A stretch of 64,000 nt of DNA from NCBI RefSeq assembly GCF_051195235.1, contig NZ_JBNFZM010000005.1, positions 310,001-374,000 on the forward strand, written 5' to 3'. The translations under genes and the position numbers were made by a program. Positions 17,714-25,962 of the stretch are shown piece after piece. The stretch's first letter is position 1, and every line of letters begins with the position of its first letter. Under the pieces are notes generated by a model that worked only from the letters and a program-made list of their open reading frames with translations, searched no databases and was not told where the DNA came from. Origin of the DNA: Tateyamaria sp947503385 (GTDB lineage: Bacteria; Pseudomonadota; Alphaproteobacteria; Rhodobacterales; Rhodobacteraceae).

Positions 17714-18460
17714 ATGTCAGACCGCCATGTGTTTCGCCTCTCGGGTGCCGATATCCGCCCGTTTTTGCAAGGGCTTGTCACCAATGATGTGGACAAAGTT
17801 GACGCCGGATTGGTGTATGCGGCGCTGCTGACGCCGCAGGGCAAATACCTTGCTGACTTCTTTCTGGCTGCGGATGGGGCGGATGTGCTGCTGGATGTGG
17901 CCGCGCCGCTGGCACCGGGTCTGGCGCAGCGGCTGGGCATGTACAAATTGCGCGCGGACGTGGCAATCGCCGACAGCGGGCTGCACGTGCATCGCGGGCT
18001 GGGCGATGTCCCGCAGGACGGCTATGCCGATCCGCGCCACACCGCGCTGGGGTGGCGCGCATATCGCGCGGACCCCGCGCCCGACACCGATGTCGACTGG
18101 ACCGCCCTGCGGGTTGCGCATGTGGTGCCGGAAACCGGGATCGAACTGACCCCGGACAGCTACATCCTCGAAGCGGGGTTCGAGGCCTTGGACGGCGTGG
18201 ATTTCCGCAAAGGTTGCTATGTCGGCCAAGAGGTCACGGCGCGCATGAAGCACAAGACCACGTTGCGCAAAGGGCTGACACAGGTGCGCGTCGATGGCGT
18301 GGCGGCACCGGGCACGGATATCACCGCGAACGGCAAAACCGTCGGAACGCTCTATTCCCAATCGGGCAGCCATGCGATTGCGCACCTGCGGTTTGACCGG
18401 GCAACGCCGAATATGCAGGCGGGCACGGCGCGCGTGACATGGGATGCGGCCACGGGCTGA
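17714..18460 (+). CDS. ygfZ: YgfZ/GcvT-fold iron-sulfur cluster assembly protein
   Basis: 248-residue folate-binding protein of the YgfZ/COG0354 family, which helps build or repair [4Fe-4S] proteins. The diagnostic KGCYVGQE motif with its conserved cysteine is at 166-173. The N-terminal LSGADIRPFLQGLVTNDV and the closing beta-rich segment also match. Ribosome-binding site AAGGAA precedes 17714. Its TGA stop abuts the end of the convergent efp gene. Confidence 0.9.
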   Translation: MSDRHVFRLSGADIRPFLQGLVTNDVDKVDAGLVYAALLTPQGKYLADFFLAADGADVLLDVAAPLAPGLAQRLGMYKLRADVAIADSGLHVHRGLGDVPQDGYADPRHTALGWRAYRADPAPDTDVDWTALRVAHVVPETGIELTPDSYILEAGFEALDGVDFRKGCYVGQEVTARMKHKTTLRKGLTQVRVDGVAAPGTDITANGKTVGTLYSQSGSHAIAHLRFDRATPNMQAGTARVTWDAATG

Positions 18461-19024
18461 TTACGCCCGTTCGGAATATTCCATCGTCTCGGTGTTCACC
18501 ACGATGTCTTCGTCCGGGCCTACAAAGGGCGGCACCATCACCTTGACGCCATTGTCGAGGATCGCCGGTTTGAACGAATTCGCCGCCGTCTGACCTTTGA
18601 CCACCGGCTCGGTCTCAACGATCTTGCAGACGACCTTTTGCGGGACCGTCGCGTTCAGCGCTTCGTCTTCGTAAAATTCGACAACAATTGTCATGCCGTC
18701 CTGCAAAAACGGACGCCGGTCACCCAAGAGCTCCGCAGGCAGGCTGATCTGTTCGTAGGTCTCGGCATCCATAAACATCAGCATCCCGTCATCTTCGTAA
18801 AGGAATTGCTGATCTTTCTGTTCCAGACGCACCCGCTCGACCTTGTCCGCGCTGCGGAATCGTTCGTTCAGTTTGGACCCGTTGCGCAGGTTGCGCAGCT
18901 CGACCTGGGCAAATGCCCCGCCTTTTCCGGGCTTTACGTGGTCGACCTTCACAGCGGCCCACAGACCGTCATTATGCTCCAGCACGTTACCGGGGCGGAT
19001 CTCGTTTCCGTTGATTTTAGGCAT
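18461..19024 (-). CDS. efp: Elongation factor P
   Basis: 187-residue translation factor that rescues ribosomes stalled on proline runs. Three beta domains are recognisable: KOW-like (1-64) with the loop lysine K34 in PGKGG that is normally modified, the central OB domain (about 65 to 126, VERVRLEQKDQQFLYEDDG), and the C-terminal OB domain ending EDIVVNTETMEYSERA. A lysine at position 34 suggests EpmA-type beta-lysylation or hydroxylation, not rhamnosylation, which needs Arg. The start MPKINGNEIRPG is fixed by family alignment. Confidence 0.95.
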   Translation of the reverse strand: MPKINGNEIRPGNVLEHNDGLWAAVKVDHVKPGKGGAFAQVELRNLRNGSKLNERFRSADKVERVRLEQKDQQFLYEDDGMLMFMDAETYEQISLPAELLGDRRPFLQDGMTIVVEFYEDEALNATVPQKVVCKIVETEPVVKGQTAANSFKPAILDNGVKVMVPPFVGPDEDIVVNTETMEYSERA

Positions 19025-19243
19025 GTGGCAAAACCATGGCAAAAGGTTGATCATAAGTTGACGCCCCCTATATCTCGGGGATGAAGGCCCGGCAAGACAA
19101 CGATATACTGTGTTGCACCTGCAGCAAGCTATGCAGGCAGCGCAAGGGAGCCATGCAATTTCGGGGTATCCGAATCGGTGTGGATGCGCCATAAGGAACG
19201 CCACGCCGAAATCACAAGAGCAAGAATAAAGGAAGGACGACGA

Positions 19244-19564
19244 ATGAAAGACTTCGTTGACGGCACAGCCTTTAACAACGAACAAGGCAACCGTGCACGT
19301 AAACTTTTTGCAGCCGTTGTGTTGGCTGCGCTCGATGATGCCATTGCTGATGACAAGAAATACGGCAATGGTCCCGAGCAGATCGCCCGCTGGGCCCGTT
19401 CGCGCGACGGGCGCGAGGTGCTGAGCTGCGCAGGCATCGACCCCAACGAACGGGTTGTCGAAGGTCTGATGGAATTCGTGGGCAAGGGCGTCCGGACATC
19501 CGTGGCGCTGAGCCGCGAAGAATCCGAGCGTCGCAACGCCGCACAGCAAGCCGAAGCTGCATAA
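19244..19564 (+). CDS. DUF6280-like conserved small protein
   Basis: 106-residue soluble protein, largely helical (FNNEQGNRARKLFAAVVLAALDDAIADDKKYGNG). It resembles a Rhodobacteraceae family that I recall as DUF6280; its function is unknown. The start at 19244 follows a strong ribosome-binding site (GGAAGGA, 19231-19237); an upstream in-frame ATG at 19178 lacks one. It is followed by a classical terminator, so it is probably monocistronic and well expressed. Confidence 0.75.
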   Translation: MKDFVDGTAFNNEQGNRARKLFAAVVLAALDDAIADDKKYGNGPEQIARWARSRDGREVLSCAGIDPNERVVEGLMEFVGKGVRTSVALSREESERRNAAQQAEAA

Positions 19565-19591
19565 ACCCTGCCGCTTCGATGATTTGGAAAG

Positions 19592-19614
19592 CGCGCCCCG
19601 CCGGGCGCGTTTTT
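19592..19614 (+). terminator. Intrinsic terminator after the DUF6280-like gene
   Basis: CGCGCCC (19592-19598) pairs with GGGCGCG (19603-19609) and is followed by TTTTT (19610-19614), 27 nt after the stop codon. Confidence 0.88.
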
Positions 19615-19642
19615 CGTTTCAGGACCGTGGCGACACCGCTGC

Positions 19643-20221
19643 TCAGCCGTCCACAAAGAAAAACAGCCATTGGCGCACCACCCAAATCTCCATCGCGATC
19701 AGGATCAGGCTGATCAGGCAAGCCCAGATCGGCACGGCACGCCACCACAGAACCGCTGTCGCGGTCAAGGCGGCAGCGGCCTCTGCCGGGGCAATCCACA
19801 TCGCACCGTGGCGGCGGTCCCAATAGCTGACCGGGCTTTCGAACACCCACCCCGTGACCGGCCAAAAGTGTGGGCGTCCATCGTCATGGTGTAGCGGCAT
19901 GTCCAGCGCCAAATGCAACAGCGCCGCGCCGGTCAGCGCCACGGCCCACGGGGCCTGCCGCCACAGTGCCACAGCGCAAAACGCGCCCCACACCAGAAAC
20001 GAGTTGTCGATGGCAAACACGGTTTGCCAAACATCGGAAAAGTACAACTCGTCAAAGACGCGCTGCGCCGGAATGCCCAGCAGGAACAGCGCACCGCCCG
20101 CCAGTACATAAAGCGACAGATCGGGGGCCAATCCGCCCAACAATGCGGCGCCGACGATCCTTGATGTTCCGGGGCGTCCGAACACGGCGGCGCCCAGCAA
20201 CAGATGTGCAGGTGTGTTCAA
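19643..20221 (-). CDS. YdjM-like (DUF457) membrane protein, putative metal-dependent hydrolase
   Basis: 192-residue integral membrane protein with about four hydrophobic segments. It begins with NTPAHLLLGAAVFGR, the hallmark of the YdjM/DUF457 family, and carries a His-rich metal-binding-like segment LALDMPLHHDDGRPHFWPV (about 105 to 123). The apparent start codon is TTG; no strong ribosome-binding site is seen. Biochemical function is unproven for the family. Confidence 0.75.
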   Translation of the reverse strand: MNTPAHLLLGAAVFGRPGTSRIVGAALLGGLAPDLSLYVLAGGALFLLGIPAQRVFDELYFSDVWQTVFAIDNSFLVWGAFCAVALWRQAPWAVALTGAALLHLALDMPLHHDDGRPHFWPVTGWVFESPVSYWDRRHGAMWIAPAEAAAALTATAVLWWRAVPIWACLISLILIAMEIWVVRQWLFFFVDG

Positions 20222-20252
20222 GCGTCCGGACCGTCAGACGCAGAAGGCATCG

Positions 20253-21387
20253 CTATTCCAGCTCTTGCGCGGCCAAAGCGCGGTGAATTTCCCGCCGCAC
20301 CAGCTTGCGCACATTGCGCGTGATCCGTTCGCCCAGCGCGCCCTGCAACTCTTCGCGGACGATATCCGCAACAAGATCGCGCAGCGCTTCCTCGTCCAGC
20401 ACATCTTCGTCACTGGAAAAGACCTGCGCATCGACGTCATCATCCGCATCCTCGTCGGCCATCGCGCGGGTCGCGTGATGCGAAAAGGTCGGCGCGGCAC
20501 CGGTTTCGGCGTCTTCCCATGCCATTGTGGGCGCTTCGGTCCCCGCATAGGCGTCCGCGCCGGGATCGTCCGGCTCCCATTCATCCACACGGTCAGCCAC
20601 CAGCGTTTCCAGCGCGGCAATCTTTTCGCTCAGCGACCGGTCGGATGATGCGGCATCGGCACCGCGCGCTGCTTCGGGCGCGAGGTCTTCGGGCATCGTT
20701 TCCGCGTGCACGTCAGGCTCATCAGACATCTCTTGGGACGTTTCTGCGGCAGGCGCGTCTTCGGCCTCGACATTATCATGGGATTGTTCCCAAACGTCCG
20801 CTTCGGCTTCGGCTTCGGCTTCGGCTTCGGCTTCGGCTTCGGCTTCGGCTTCGGCTTCGGCTTCGGCTTCGGCTTCGGCTTCGGNNNNNNNNNNNNNNNN
20901 NNNNNNNNNNNNNNNNNNNNNNNNNNNNNNNNNNNNNNNNNNNNNNNNNNNNNNNNNNNNNNNNNNNNNNNNNNNNNNNNTCGGCAAAGACAACTTCGTC
21001 GGCAAAGCCTTCGTCAATCTCGTCGCCGACCCCAAAGCTGTCGCCGCGCATCACATATGTGGGCAATGTGTCCGGATCGACCCACAACCCGGCCGCCTTG
21101 TCGCGCTGCACGTCTTCTTCCAACGGCGCAGCCTCGTCCTGCACGCCATGGCGCTCGGTTATGAACTCTGTCAGCGCCGTGGGGTCCGGATCAGGCAAAT
21201 CCTCGGCCTGATCGGTCTCTTCCTCGGGTTCGACCGGCTCGGTTACGCGCAGCGACGGCGTCAGAACCAATCGGTCTGGCGTTGCATTTGCGTCCCGGGT
21301 TTCTTCTGCCGGTTTGTCATCGGATACCAAACGGCGGATTGACGACAGAACGTCTTCCACCTCCGCATTTGTCATGGGGTCGGACAT
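20253..21387 (-). CDS. PopZ-like (DUF2497) acidic polar-organizer candidate, broken by an assembly gap
   Basis: Two pieces of one gene flank a run of N. The N-terminal part (21387 to 20981) begins with TNAEVEDVLSSIRRLVSDDK, the short helix typical of DUF2497 proteins, then an acidic linker. After the gap come a Glu-Ala dipeptide repeat, more acidic low-complexity sequence, and a basic helical C-terminus (LRDLVADIVREELQ, VRKLVRREIHRAL) similar to the PopZ oligomerisation region. The gene order pcm, tolC, this gene matches the usual neighbourhood of popZ in alphaproteobacteria. PopZ forms polar scaffolds anchoring ParB-bound origins. The halves are in different frames at the gap length given (96); a length of 98 would join them. 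The identity is an inference from architecture and context. Confidence 0.6.
20803..20884. repeat. (GCTTCG)n hexanucleotide tandem repeat
   Basis: About 13 perfect tandem copies of GCTTCG (GAAGCC-type on the coding strand, encoding Glu-Ala) run into the assembly gap. Such a perfect repeat is prone to slippage and explains why the assembly broke here. Confidence 0.95.
20885..20980. other. Assembly gap (96 N)
   Basis: A run of 96 N inside the hexanucleotide repeat. The left flank ends on a full CTTCGG unit and the right flank begins TCGG, so a perfect repeat fill must have length 6n+2. That also equals the length class (2 mod 3) needed to join the two coding halves; 98 is the nearest value. Confidence 0.97.
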
Positions 21388-21459
21388 GTAACTACCACTC
21401 TCACCTCGGGTCAAAGTCTACATGGTGGATGAGAGTCGCACAACAGGGTGCTGAAAAGC

Positions 21460-22887
21460 TTAATCGTCTGGTGTCAAATTTCGGATGATCTGATCCAGCT
21501 GCCTGCCCTGACGCGACAGTTTGGCCGGGCTGTCCTTGACCAGATTGTAATATTCCGTCGGATCATATTGTTGCACCGGCAAACGCAAGCGCGACGCCGT
21601 CAGCAGACCCATCGATTCCAGCACGGAATAAGCAGCGATGTACTGATCGGCCTGCGCAGAGATGCGGTTTGTCTCCGCATCCAGCAGGTCCTGTTCCGCA
21701 TCCAGCACGTCAAGCGTTGTCCGCGCGCCCAGTGTCGCTTCTTCGCGGACCCCTTGGAAGGCGACGCGAGCGGCACGAATCTGCCGTTCCGAGGCCGCAA
21801 GGCTGGCACGCGCCGCCTGCAAGTTCGAAATCGCATCCACCACATCCTGCTGCACATCGTGCCGCACGGTGTGCAGGCTGCCCCGTGCCGCATCCCGGTT
21901 CGCAAAGGCCCGGCGTTCCGTGGCAAAAAGAGCGCCGCCGCGATAGATCGGGCCGGTAACGTTCAGCCCAACCGTGCCGACAGTCTGAGAATCGGAGCTG
22001 CTGAATTCTTCGGTGACCGCCGCGCGCCCCTCCAGCGAGACTGTCGGGTTCATGTCCTGCCCTGCGGCAATGGCAAGCAAATCCGCAGCCGCCACCTGAT
22101 GTTGCGCTTGCGCCATTTCCGGATGGGTGCGCACCGCAACTGATTGCGCACGTGGCACAGATGTTTCGACCTGCGGCAAGCGTGGCAGACGGGCCAGCCG
22201 ACCCGGCGCGCGACCCACGACATTGGTAAATTCGGCCTGCGCTTGGATCAGGTTCCGCTCGGCTCCGGCAAGGTTGCTGCGGGCCTGTGCCACCGCAGCC
22301 TCGGCCAGGGACACATCCGTGCGCGTCACTTCGCCCACATCGAACCGGTCCTGTGCGGCCCGGAATTCCTGTTGCAGCAGGCGCAGGTTGTTCTGGCTGA
22401 GCGACACGAACTCCTGCTGCCGGATCACGTTGAAATAGGCGCTGGCTGCCCGCAGCAGCACCAACTGTTCCACATTCTGAAGAGCGGCGCGGGTGGCCAG
22501 CACGGTTTCCTTGGTCGCTTCGATCCGCGACCGGTCTGCGCCGCCGTCAAACAACTGCAAGGACGCCGTGATACCCAGCGATACCGTGGTTTGCGCAATG
22601 CTGGTCGACAATCCATTGGTCGATGAGGACGCGCTGGACCCCAGCTGGCGGGTGATATCACCGCTCCAGTTGACGATGGTCTTGAGGCGGGCCGCCGCGA
22701 TCGCAACATCTTCGTCTGCGGCGCGCAGCAGGGCGCGGTTCTGATCGATCAGACCACTGTGGCCATATGCACCGATCAACGCGTCCGCCAATGACGTCGC
22801 CTGCGCGCTGTTGGCGACCAGCGCCGCCGCAACGGCCAGACCAGACACCCAATGACGCGCCTCATGCCAATCCTGTTTCAGCCGCAT
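21460..22887 (-). CDS. tolC: TolC-family outer membrane channel
   Basis: 475-residue outer membrane efflux protein that forms trimeric beta-barrel and alpha-tunnel channels for type I secretion and multidrug export. An N-terminal signal peptide (about 1-30, ending NSAQA) is followed by two structural repeats of the OEP fold with long amphipathic helices; the recurring ALQNVEQLVLLRAASAYFNV and VQQDVVDAISNLQAARASL segments are typical. Members of TIGR01844 serve type I secretion, so it may export RTX proteins such as the one at 36-1628 (inference). It lies 23 nt downstream of pcm and upstream of the PopZ-like gene. Confidence 0.92.
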   Translation of the reverse strand: MRLKQDWHEARHWVSGLAVAAALVANSAQATSLADALIGAYGHSGLIDQNRALLRAADEDVAIAAARLKTIVNWSGDITRQLGSSASSSTNGLSTSIAQTTVSLGITASLQLFDGGADRSRIEATKETVLATRAALQNVEQLVLLRAASAYFNVIRQQEFVSLSQNNLRLLQQEFRAAQDRFDVGEVTRTDVSLAEAAVAQARSNLAGAERNLIQAQAEFTNVVGRAPGRLARLPRLPQVETSVPRAQSVAVRTHPEMAQAQHQVAAADLLAIAAGQDMNPTVSLEGRAAVTEEFSSSDSQTVGTVGLNVTGPIYRGGALFATERRAFANRDAARGSLHTVRHDVQQDVVDAISNLQAARASLAASERQIRAARVAFQGVREEATLGARTTLDVLDAEQDLLDAETNRISAQADQYIAAYSVLESMGLLTASRLRLPVQQYDPTEYYNLVKDSPAKLSRQGRQLDQIIRNLTPDD

Positions 22888-22910
22888 GTGCCCTATCCCC
22901 GTTTCATGGT

Positions 22911-23564
22911 CTACAGCTGGAATGTGCTGTGACGTTCAAATCCGTTCATCACCGGCGCGCCTGCGTTGAACGCGCGCCGCCATGTGACATGGTTGTCCGA
23001 CTTGTACCCGATACAGACCTCACCCAACGCGCCCTCCACGAACAGGGCCGCAATGCGTCCGCCATCCTTGAGCTGGTCGAGCAGCGCCTGCGGCACCTCG
23101 CTGACACCGCCCTGCACGACAATCACGTCATAGGGGCCGTGATCCGGCGCGCCTTGGGCCAGCGGTCCGGTATGTGTCACCACATTGTCCGCCCCCGCCT
23201 GCATCAGCGCGTCCTGAGCATCCGTGGCCATGCTCTCGTCTTCCTCAAGCGCCACAACGGCCTCTGCCATCCGCGCGATCACTGCCGACGAATAGCCATA
23301 GCCCGCCCCCACATCCAGAACGAGCTCATCTGTGTTGATGTCGAGCGCATCCAGCATCTTGGCCAGCGTGCGCGGCTCCAGCATGACACGCCCTGCCCCC
23401 AGATCAAGGTTTTCGCCCATATAGGCGGCCTCGCGCAGCGCGGTCGGAACGAAGTCCTCGCGTTGCACGGTCAACATCGCGTCGATGATAGGAAATTTGG
23501 TAACGTCAGAGGGTCGCACCTGCGTGTCGACCATCATGGTACGTCGGGCGGTGAAGTCGGTCAT
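22911..23564 (-). CDS. pcm: Protein-L-isoaspartate O-methyltransferase
   Basis: 217-residue SAM-dependent methyltransferase of the PCMT family that repairs isoaspartyl residues. It has the SAM-binding motif I VLDVGAGYGYSSAV (about 82-95), the acidic VVALEEDE after strand 2, and the PYDVIVVQGGVSEVP segment. The usual GTG-like substrate loop upstream of motif I is partly degenerate, as is common in the alphaproteobacterial proteins next to tolC, so isoaspartyl activity is not certain. The start at 23564 (MTDFTARRTMMVDTQVRP) follows family alignment. Confidence 0.87.
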   Translation of the reverse strand: MTDFTARRTMMVDTQVRPSDVTKFPIIDAMLTVQREDFVPTALREAAYMGENLDLGAGRVMLEPRTLAKMLDALDINTDELVLDVGAGYGYSSAVIARMAEAVVALEEDESMATDAQDALMQAGADNVVTHTGPLAQGAPDHGPYDVIVVQGGVSEVPQALLDQLKDGGRIAALFVEGALGEVCIGYKSDNHVTWRRAFNAGAPVMNGFERHSTFQL

Positions 23565-23703
23565 CTCAACTAAACTTATCCGTTCAGACTCTTCTGGGGC
23601 AGGTGTGCCATACATTGCGAATGGGGGCAACGCGGCAAAACGGATACGGCATGGCCTTGCGCGCGCCAGATGGATCAGCTATCGCCTAGCCCACACCACG
23701 CGG

Positions 23704-23777
23704 GGCGAGTTGGCGGAGTGGTGACGCAGCGGATTGCAAATCCGTGTACACCGGTTCGATTCCGGTACTCGCCTCCA
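23704..23777 (+). tRNA. tRNA-Cys (GCA)
   Basis: A full cloverleaf is visible: acceptor stem GGCGAGT (23704-23710) with ACTCGCC (23767-23773), anticodon loop TTGCAAA giving anticodon GCA, T-arm CCGGTTCGATTCCGG, and an encoded CCA end (23775-23777). Its 3' half is the attachment site of the island that follows. Confidence 0.97.
23734..23777 (+). repeat. Island attachment site, tRNA side (attL)
   Basis: 44 bp from the anticodon loop (TTGCAAATCC) to the CCA end of tRNA-Cys, identical to 34083-34126. The crossover segment starting in the anticodon loop is a common integrase sublocation in tRNA genes. Confidence 0.93.
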
Positions 23778-23812
23778 AATTTTCCACAACATTTAGTGGT
23801 TAAGCATATAAT

Positions 23813-23838
23813 AACCGGCATATTAAGCCGGTTTTTTT
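23813..23838 (+). terminator. Intrinsic terminator after tRNA-Cys, supplied by the island
   Basis: AACCGGC (23813-23819) pairs with GCCGGTT (23827-23833), followed by a T-run. It lies inside the island, 36 bp past the tRNA, so the element may have brought its own terminator for the tRNA transcript. Confidence 0.85.
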
Positions 23839-23851
23839 GCTTTTCACGTCT

Positions 23852-23869
23852 GTACACAAATCGTACACA
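23852..23869 (+). other. Possible integrase arm-type sites
   Basis: The heptamer GTACACA occurs at 23852-23858 and 23863-23869, 11 bp apart, just inside the tRNA-side end. The same-face spacing suits tandem protein binding, and GTGTACAC also occurs in the 44-bp core. Low-confidence inference. Confidence 0.3.
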
Positions 23870-23915
23870 GTCCGCGCCCAGTTTTCTGCTACAAATTCCG
23901 CTCGTTTTCATATAC

Positions 23916-23932
23916 TGTATGTTTAACAGACA
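23916..23932. promoter_or_regulatory. Island palindrome copy 1, upstream of the integrase
   Basis: TGTATGTT-T-AACAGACA: half-sites of the island palindrome separated by one extra T, 20 bp before the integrase start. Related copies are at 25900-25915 and 28426-28441. Likely repressor or activator binding site. Confidence 0.65.
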
Positions 23933-23952
23933 GATACGAGCAGAACGGCAAA

Positions 23953-25368
23953 ATGAGCTACGGCACAACGACGATAAATGTGCACAAGAAACTGAAGCTG
24001 GATAAGCGAGCGAACAGCGAAAACTGGTATGCGCGGCTGACGTTGGATAACGGCAAGCGCATCGTGAAAAGCACAAAGACGGTCGACTTGGAAGAAGCGC
24101 GAGAACGTGCGCTTGAGCTTTACTACGACACACAAGCCCGCATCAAAAATAACCTCCCCGCCCAAACACGCAAGTTCAAGCATGTTGCAGAATACGCGAT
24201 CAAGCGGATGCAGGACGCTTTGGAGAGCGGCACAGGTAAGCAGGCGTACAAGGACTACATCTCAGCGCTGCGTCTCTGGCTGATACCGTTTTTTGGTGAC
24301 ACGGACGTAGACAAAATTGACTACAAGGGCTTGGTCGAATTTGACGCTTGGCGCACGCAGCAGAACAAAAAGCCATTTTCACAAAGCGGCATCAACAACC
24401 ACAATGCTGCGCTGAACAGGGTGCTAGATGAAGCTGAGCTACAAAGCTGGCTCGTTAAAGCAATGCGCCCCACTCTGCTAAACAAGGGCGTCAAAAGCGA
24501 AAGCAGGGGCAGCTTTACAGACGCAGAATACAAGAAGATCTACACCGCACTGCGCACCTGGCACAAAAAGTCAAAGAACACCAAGGCGGCGGCGACACGG
24601 GAAGTGCTGCGCAACTACGTCTTGTTTTTGGCGAACACGGGCGTGCGGCACGGCACGGAAGCGCTTGGGCTGCGATGGCGTAACGTTGAGTGGCAGGACA
24701 AAGGCGACGAACGCTACTTGGTGGTGAACGTTGATGGCAAAACGCGCAAACGCAGCGCTGTGGCGAGGGACACTGTTGAAGGGTATTTGGATCGGCAGCG
24801 CAAGTTGAACCCAAAGCTACAAGACGGGACATTTGACGAGTTGATCGCAGCACGCAGCGACGAGTTTGTGTTTACGACGCGGCTTGGCGACGTAGCCAAC
24901 ATTGCAAGCTTAAACCGCGCATTTAATGCTCTGCTGGACGTAATGGATTTGAAAACGGGCGCAGACGGCAAAGAACGCACGTTGTACAGTTTGCGGCACT
25001 ACTACGCGACGCGGGATTTGAAGCGCGGGATCACAACGCACGCGCTCAGCAAGCAGTTGGGCAACAGCACGGCGATGATCGACAAGCACTACAGCAAATA
25101 TAGCCCTCTGCTAAACGCCGAACTGCACAGCGGGCGGAACATGCGCGCGGACAAAGCTAAGGGCGCTGTAGCGGGCGCACAAAGCGTCGTTGACGCCGCT
25201 TTTACGATGCACGCGGACGGGCTGCTTGAAGACGAGGCACTTTTGGCTGCGCTTGGCGTTGGGCGCGACGGTTATGTTGTGACGGAAGAGATTGCGATGA
25301 AAGCGCTGGATGCAAAGCGGGCTGAAAAGATAAACGCTAGCACGCTAATGCTGATTTTGAACGGGTAG
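23953..25368 (+). CDS. int: Tyrosine-type site-specific integrase
   Basis: 471-residue phage-type integrase, responsible for integration of the island at tRNA-Cys. An N-terminal arm-binding-like region (about 1-60) and SAM-like core-binding domain (about 75-180) precede the catalytic domain. Catalytic residues visible: R232 in NTGVRHGTEALGLRW, R348 in YSLRHYYATR (the usual His of HxxR is Tyr here), and the nucleophile Tyr near 378 in GNSTAMIDKHYSKY (with Asn in place of the usual GH His). A C-terminal extension (about 395-471) is unusual in length and of unknown role. It reads away from the tRNA, the usual layout. Confidence 0.93.
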   Translation: MSYGTTTINVHKKLKLDKRANSENWYARLTLDNGKRIVKSTKTVDLEEARERALELYYDTQARIKNNLPAQTRKFKHVAEYAIKRMQDALESGTGKQAYKDYISALRLWLIPFFGDTDVDKIDYKGLVEFDAWRTQQNKKPFSQSGINNHNAALNRVLDEAELQSWLVKAMRPTLLNKGVKSESRGSFTDAEYKKIYTALRTWHKKSKNTKAAATREVLRNYVLFLANTGVRHGTEALGLRWRNVEWQDKGDERYLVVNVDGKTRKRSAVARDTVEGYLDRQRKLNPKLQDGTFDELIAARSDEFVFTTRLGDVANIASLNRAFNALLDVMDLKTGADGKERTLYSLRHYYATRDLKRGITTHALSKQLGNSTAMIDKHYSKYSPLLNAELHSGRNMRADKAKGAVAGAQSVVDAAFTMHADGLLEDEALLAALGVGRDGYVVTEEIAMKALDAKRAEKINASTLMLILNG

Positions 25369-25402
25369 CGGGCGCAGCAACGCACGCCCGCGACAGTGTC
25401 GA

Positions 25403-25825
25403 TCATGCTGCCTTGCGCTTGCTCAGTGCAGCCTCAATCGCAGCGTCCAGTTCGCCTTGTTGCGTTGCAACCAAAAACGCTTCCAGCGCGCCTTCCACGT
25501 CTTTCAGTTCTTTCACAAACACAGCGTTGCCCTTGCCCAAGTCCAGCACCTTGCTGCCGTACCTGCATTGCACATACCAGCCGCCGTCTTGCTCAAAGAA
25601 CCAAGCACGCACCTGTCGCATTTTCTCAATGGCAACCTTTTCGCCGTGCTCGTTTGTCGCCCACCCCTTTGCGCGCACCTGATGCACGTCGCCTTTCAGC
25701 TTCGCAGCGAACACTTTTGCTTGCTCTTCGATGGCTGCGATCAGCTTTGCGCGGCGCTGTTGCGTTGGGTCTTTCGCATTTGCCCGCTTCACCGTCTTTA
25801 CCGTCAGTTTCGCCAATTGTGTCAT
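25403..25825 (-). CDS. DUF6641-like island protein
   Basis: 140-residue basic protein. The start MTQLAKLT at 25825 follows AAGGAGAA; a longer reading to 25846 lacks one. The arrangement (LTVKTVKRANAKDPTQQRR at the N-terminus, WFFEQDGGWYVQCRYGSKVLDL in the middle, acidic C-terminal helix) resembles a family found on plasmids and phages that I recall as DUF6641, of unknown function. An island palindrome stands about 75 bp upstream of its start. It converges with the integrase. Confidence 0.72.
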   Translation of the reverse strand: MTQLAKLTVKTVKRANAKDPTQQRRAKLIAAIEEQAKVFAAKLKGDVHQVRAKGWATNEHGEKVAIEKMRQVRAWFFEQDGGWYVQCRYGSKVLDLGKGNAVFVKELKDVEGALEAFLVATQQGELDAAIEAALSKRKAA

Positions 25826-25899
25826 GTCAGTTCTCCTTACGTTCATATCGCAAGTATGTGTTCAAAGAGCAGCGTGAACGACCGAAATGACGGCATAAA

Positions 25900-25915
25900 T
25901 GTCTGTTAACATACA
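25900..25915. promoter_or_regulatory. Island palindrome copy 2, upstream of the DUF6641-like gene
   Basis: TGTCTGTTAACATACA, one mismatch from the perfect palindrome at 28426-28441 and matching the reverse complement of copy 1 apart from its extra base. It lies between the DUF6641-like gene (minus) and the end of the AAA+ gene, so it most plausibly serves the DUF6641-like gene. Confidence 0.65.
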
Positions 25916-25942
25916 AAAAAGCGCTGCATCTTGCAGCGCTTT
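25914..25942 (-). terminator. Intrinsic terminator after the AAA+ gene
   Basis: AAAGCGCTGCA (25918-25928) and TGCAGCGCTTT (25932-25942) form an 11-bp stem with a 3-nt loop; on the minus strand it ends in six T. It closes the operon of 27436 to 25963. Confidence 0.9.
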
Positions 25943-25962
25943 CTCAAAGCTCTTTCAAATCC

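Noticed and set aside
19178..19243. N-terminal extension of the DUF6280-like gene
   Set aside because: The upstream ATG has no ribosome-binding site, whereas GGAAGGA precedes the ATG at 19244.
20803..20980. CRISPR-like array at the N run
   Set aside because: The repeat is a contiguous hexanucleotide without spacers and encodes Glu-Ala in a protein-coding gene.
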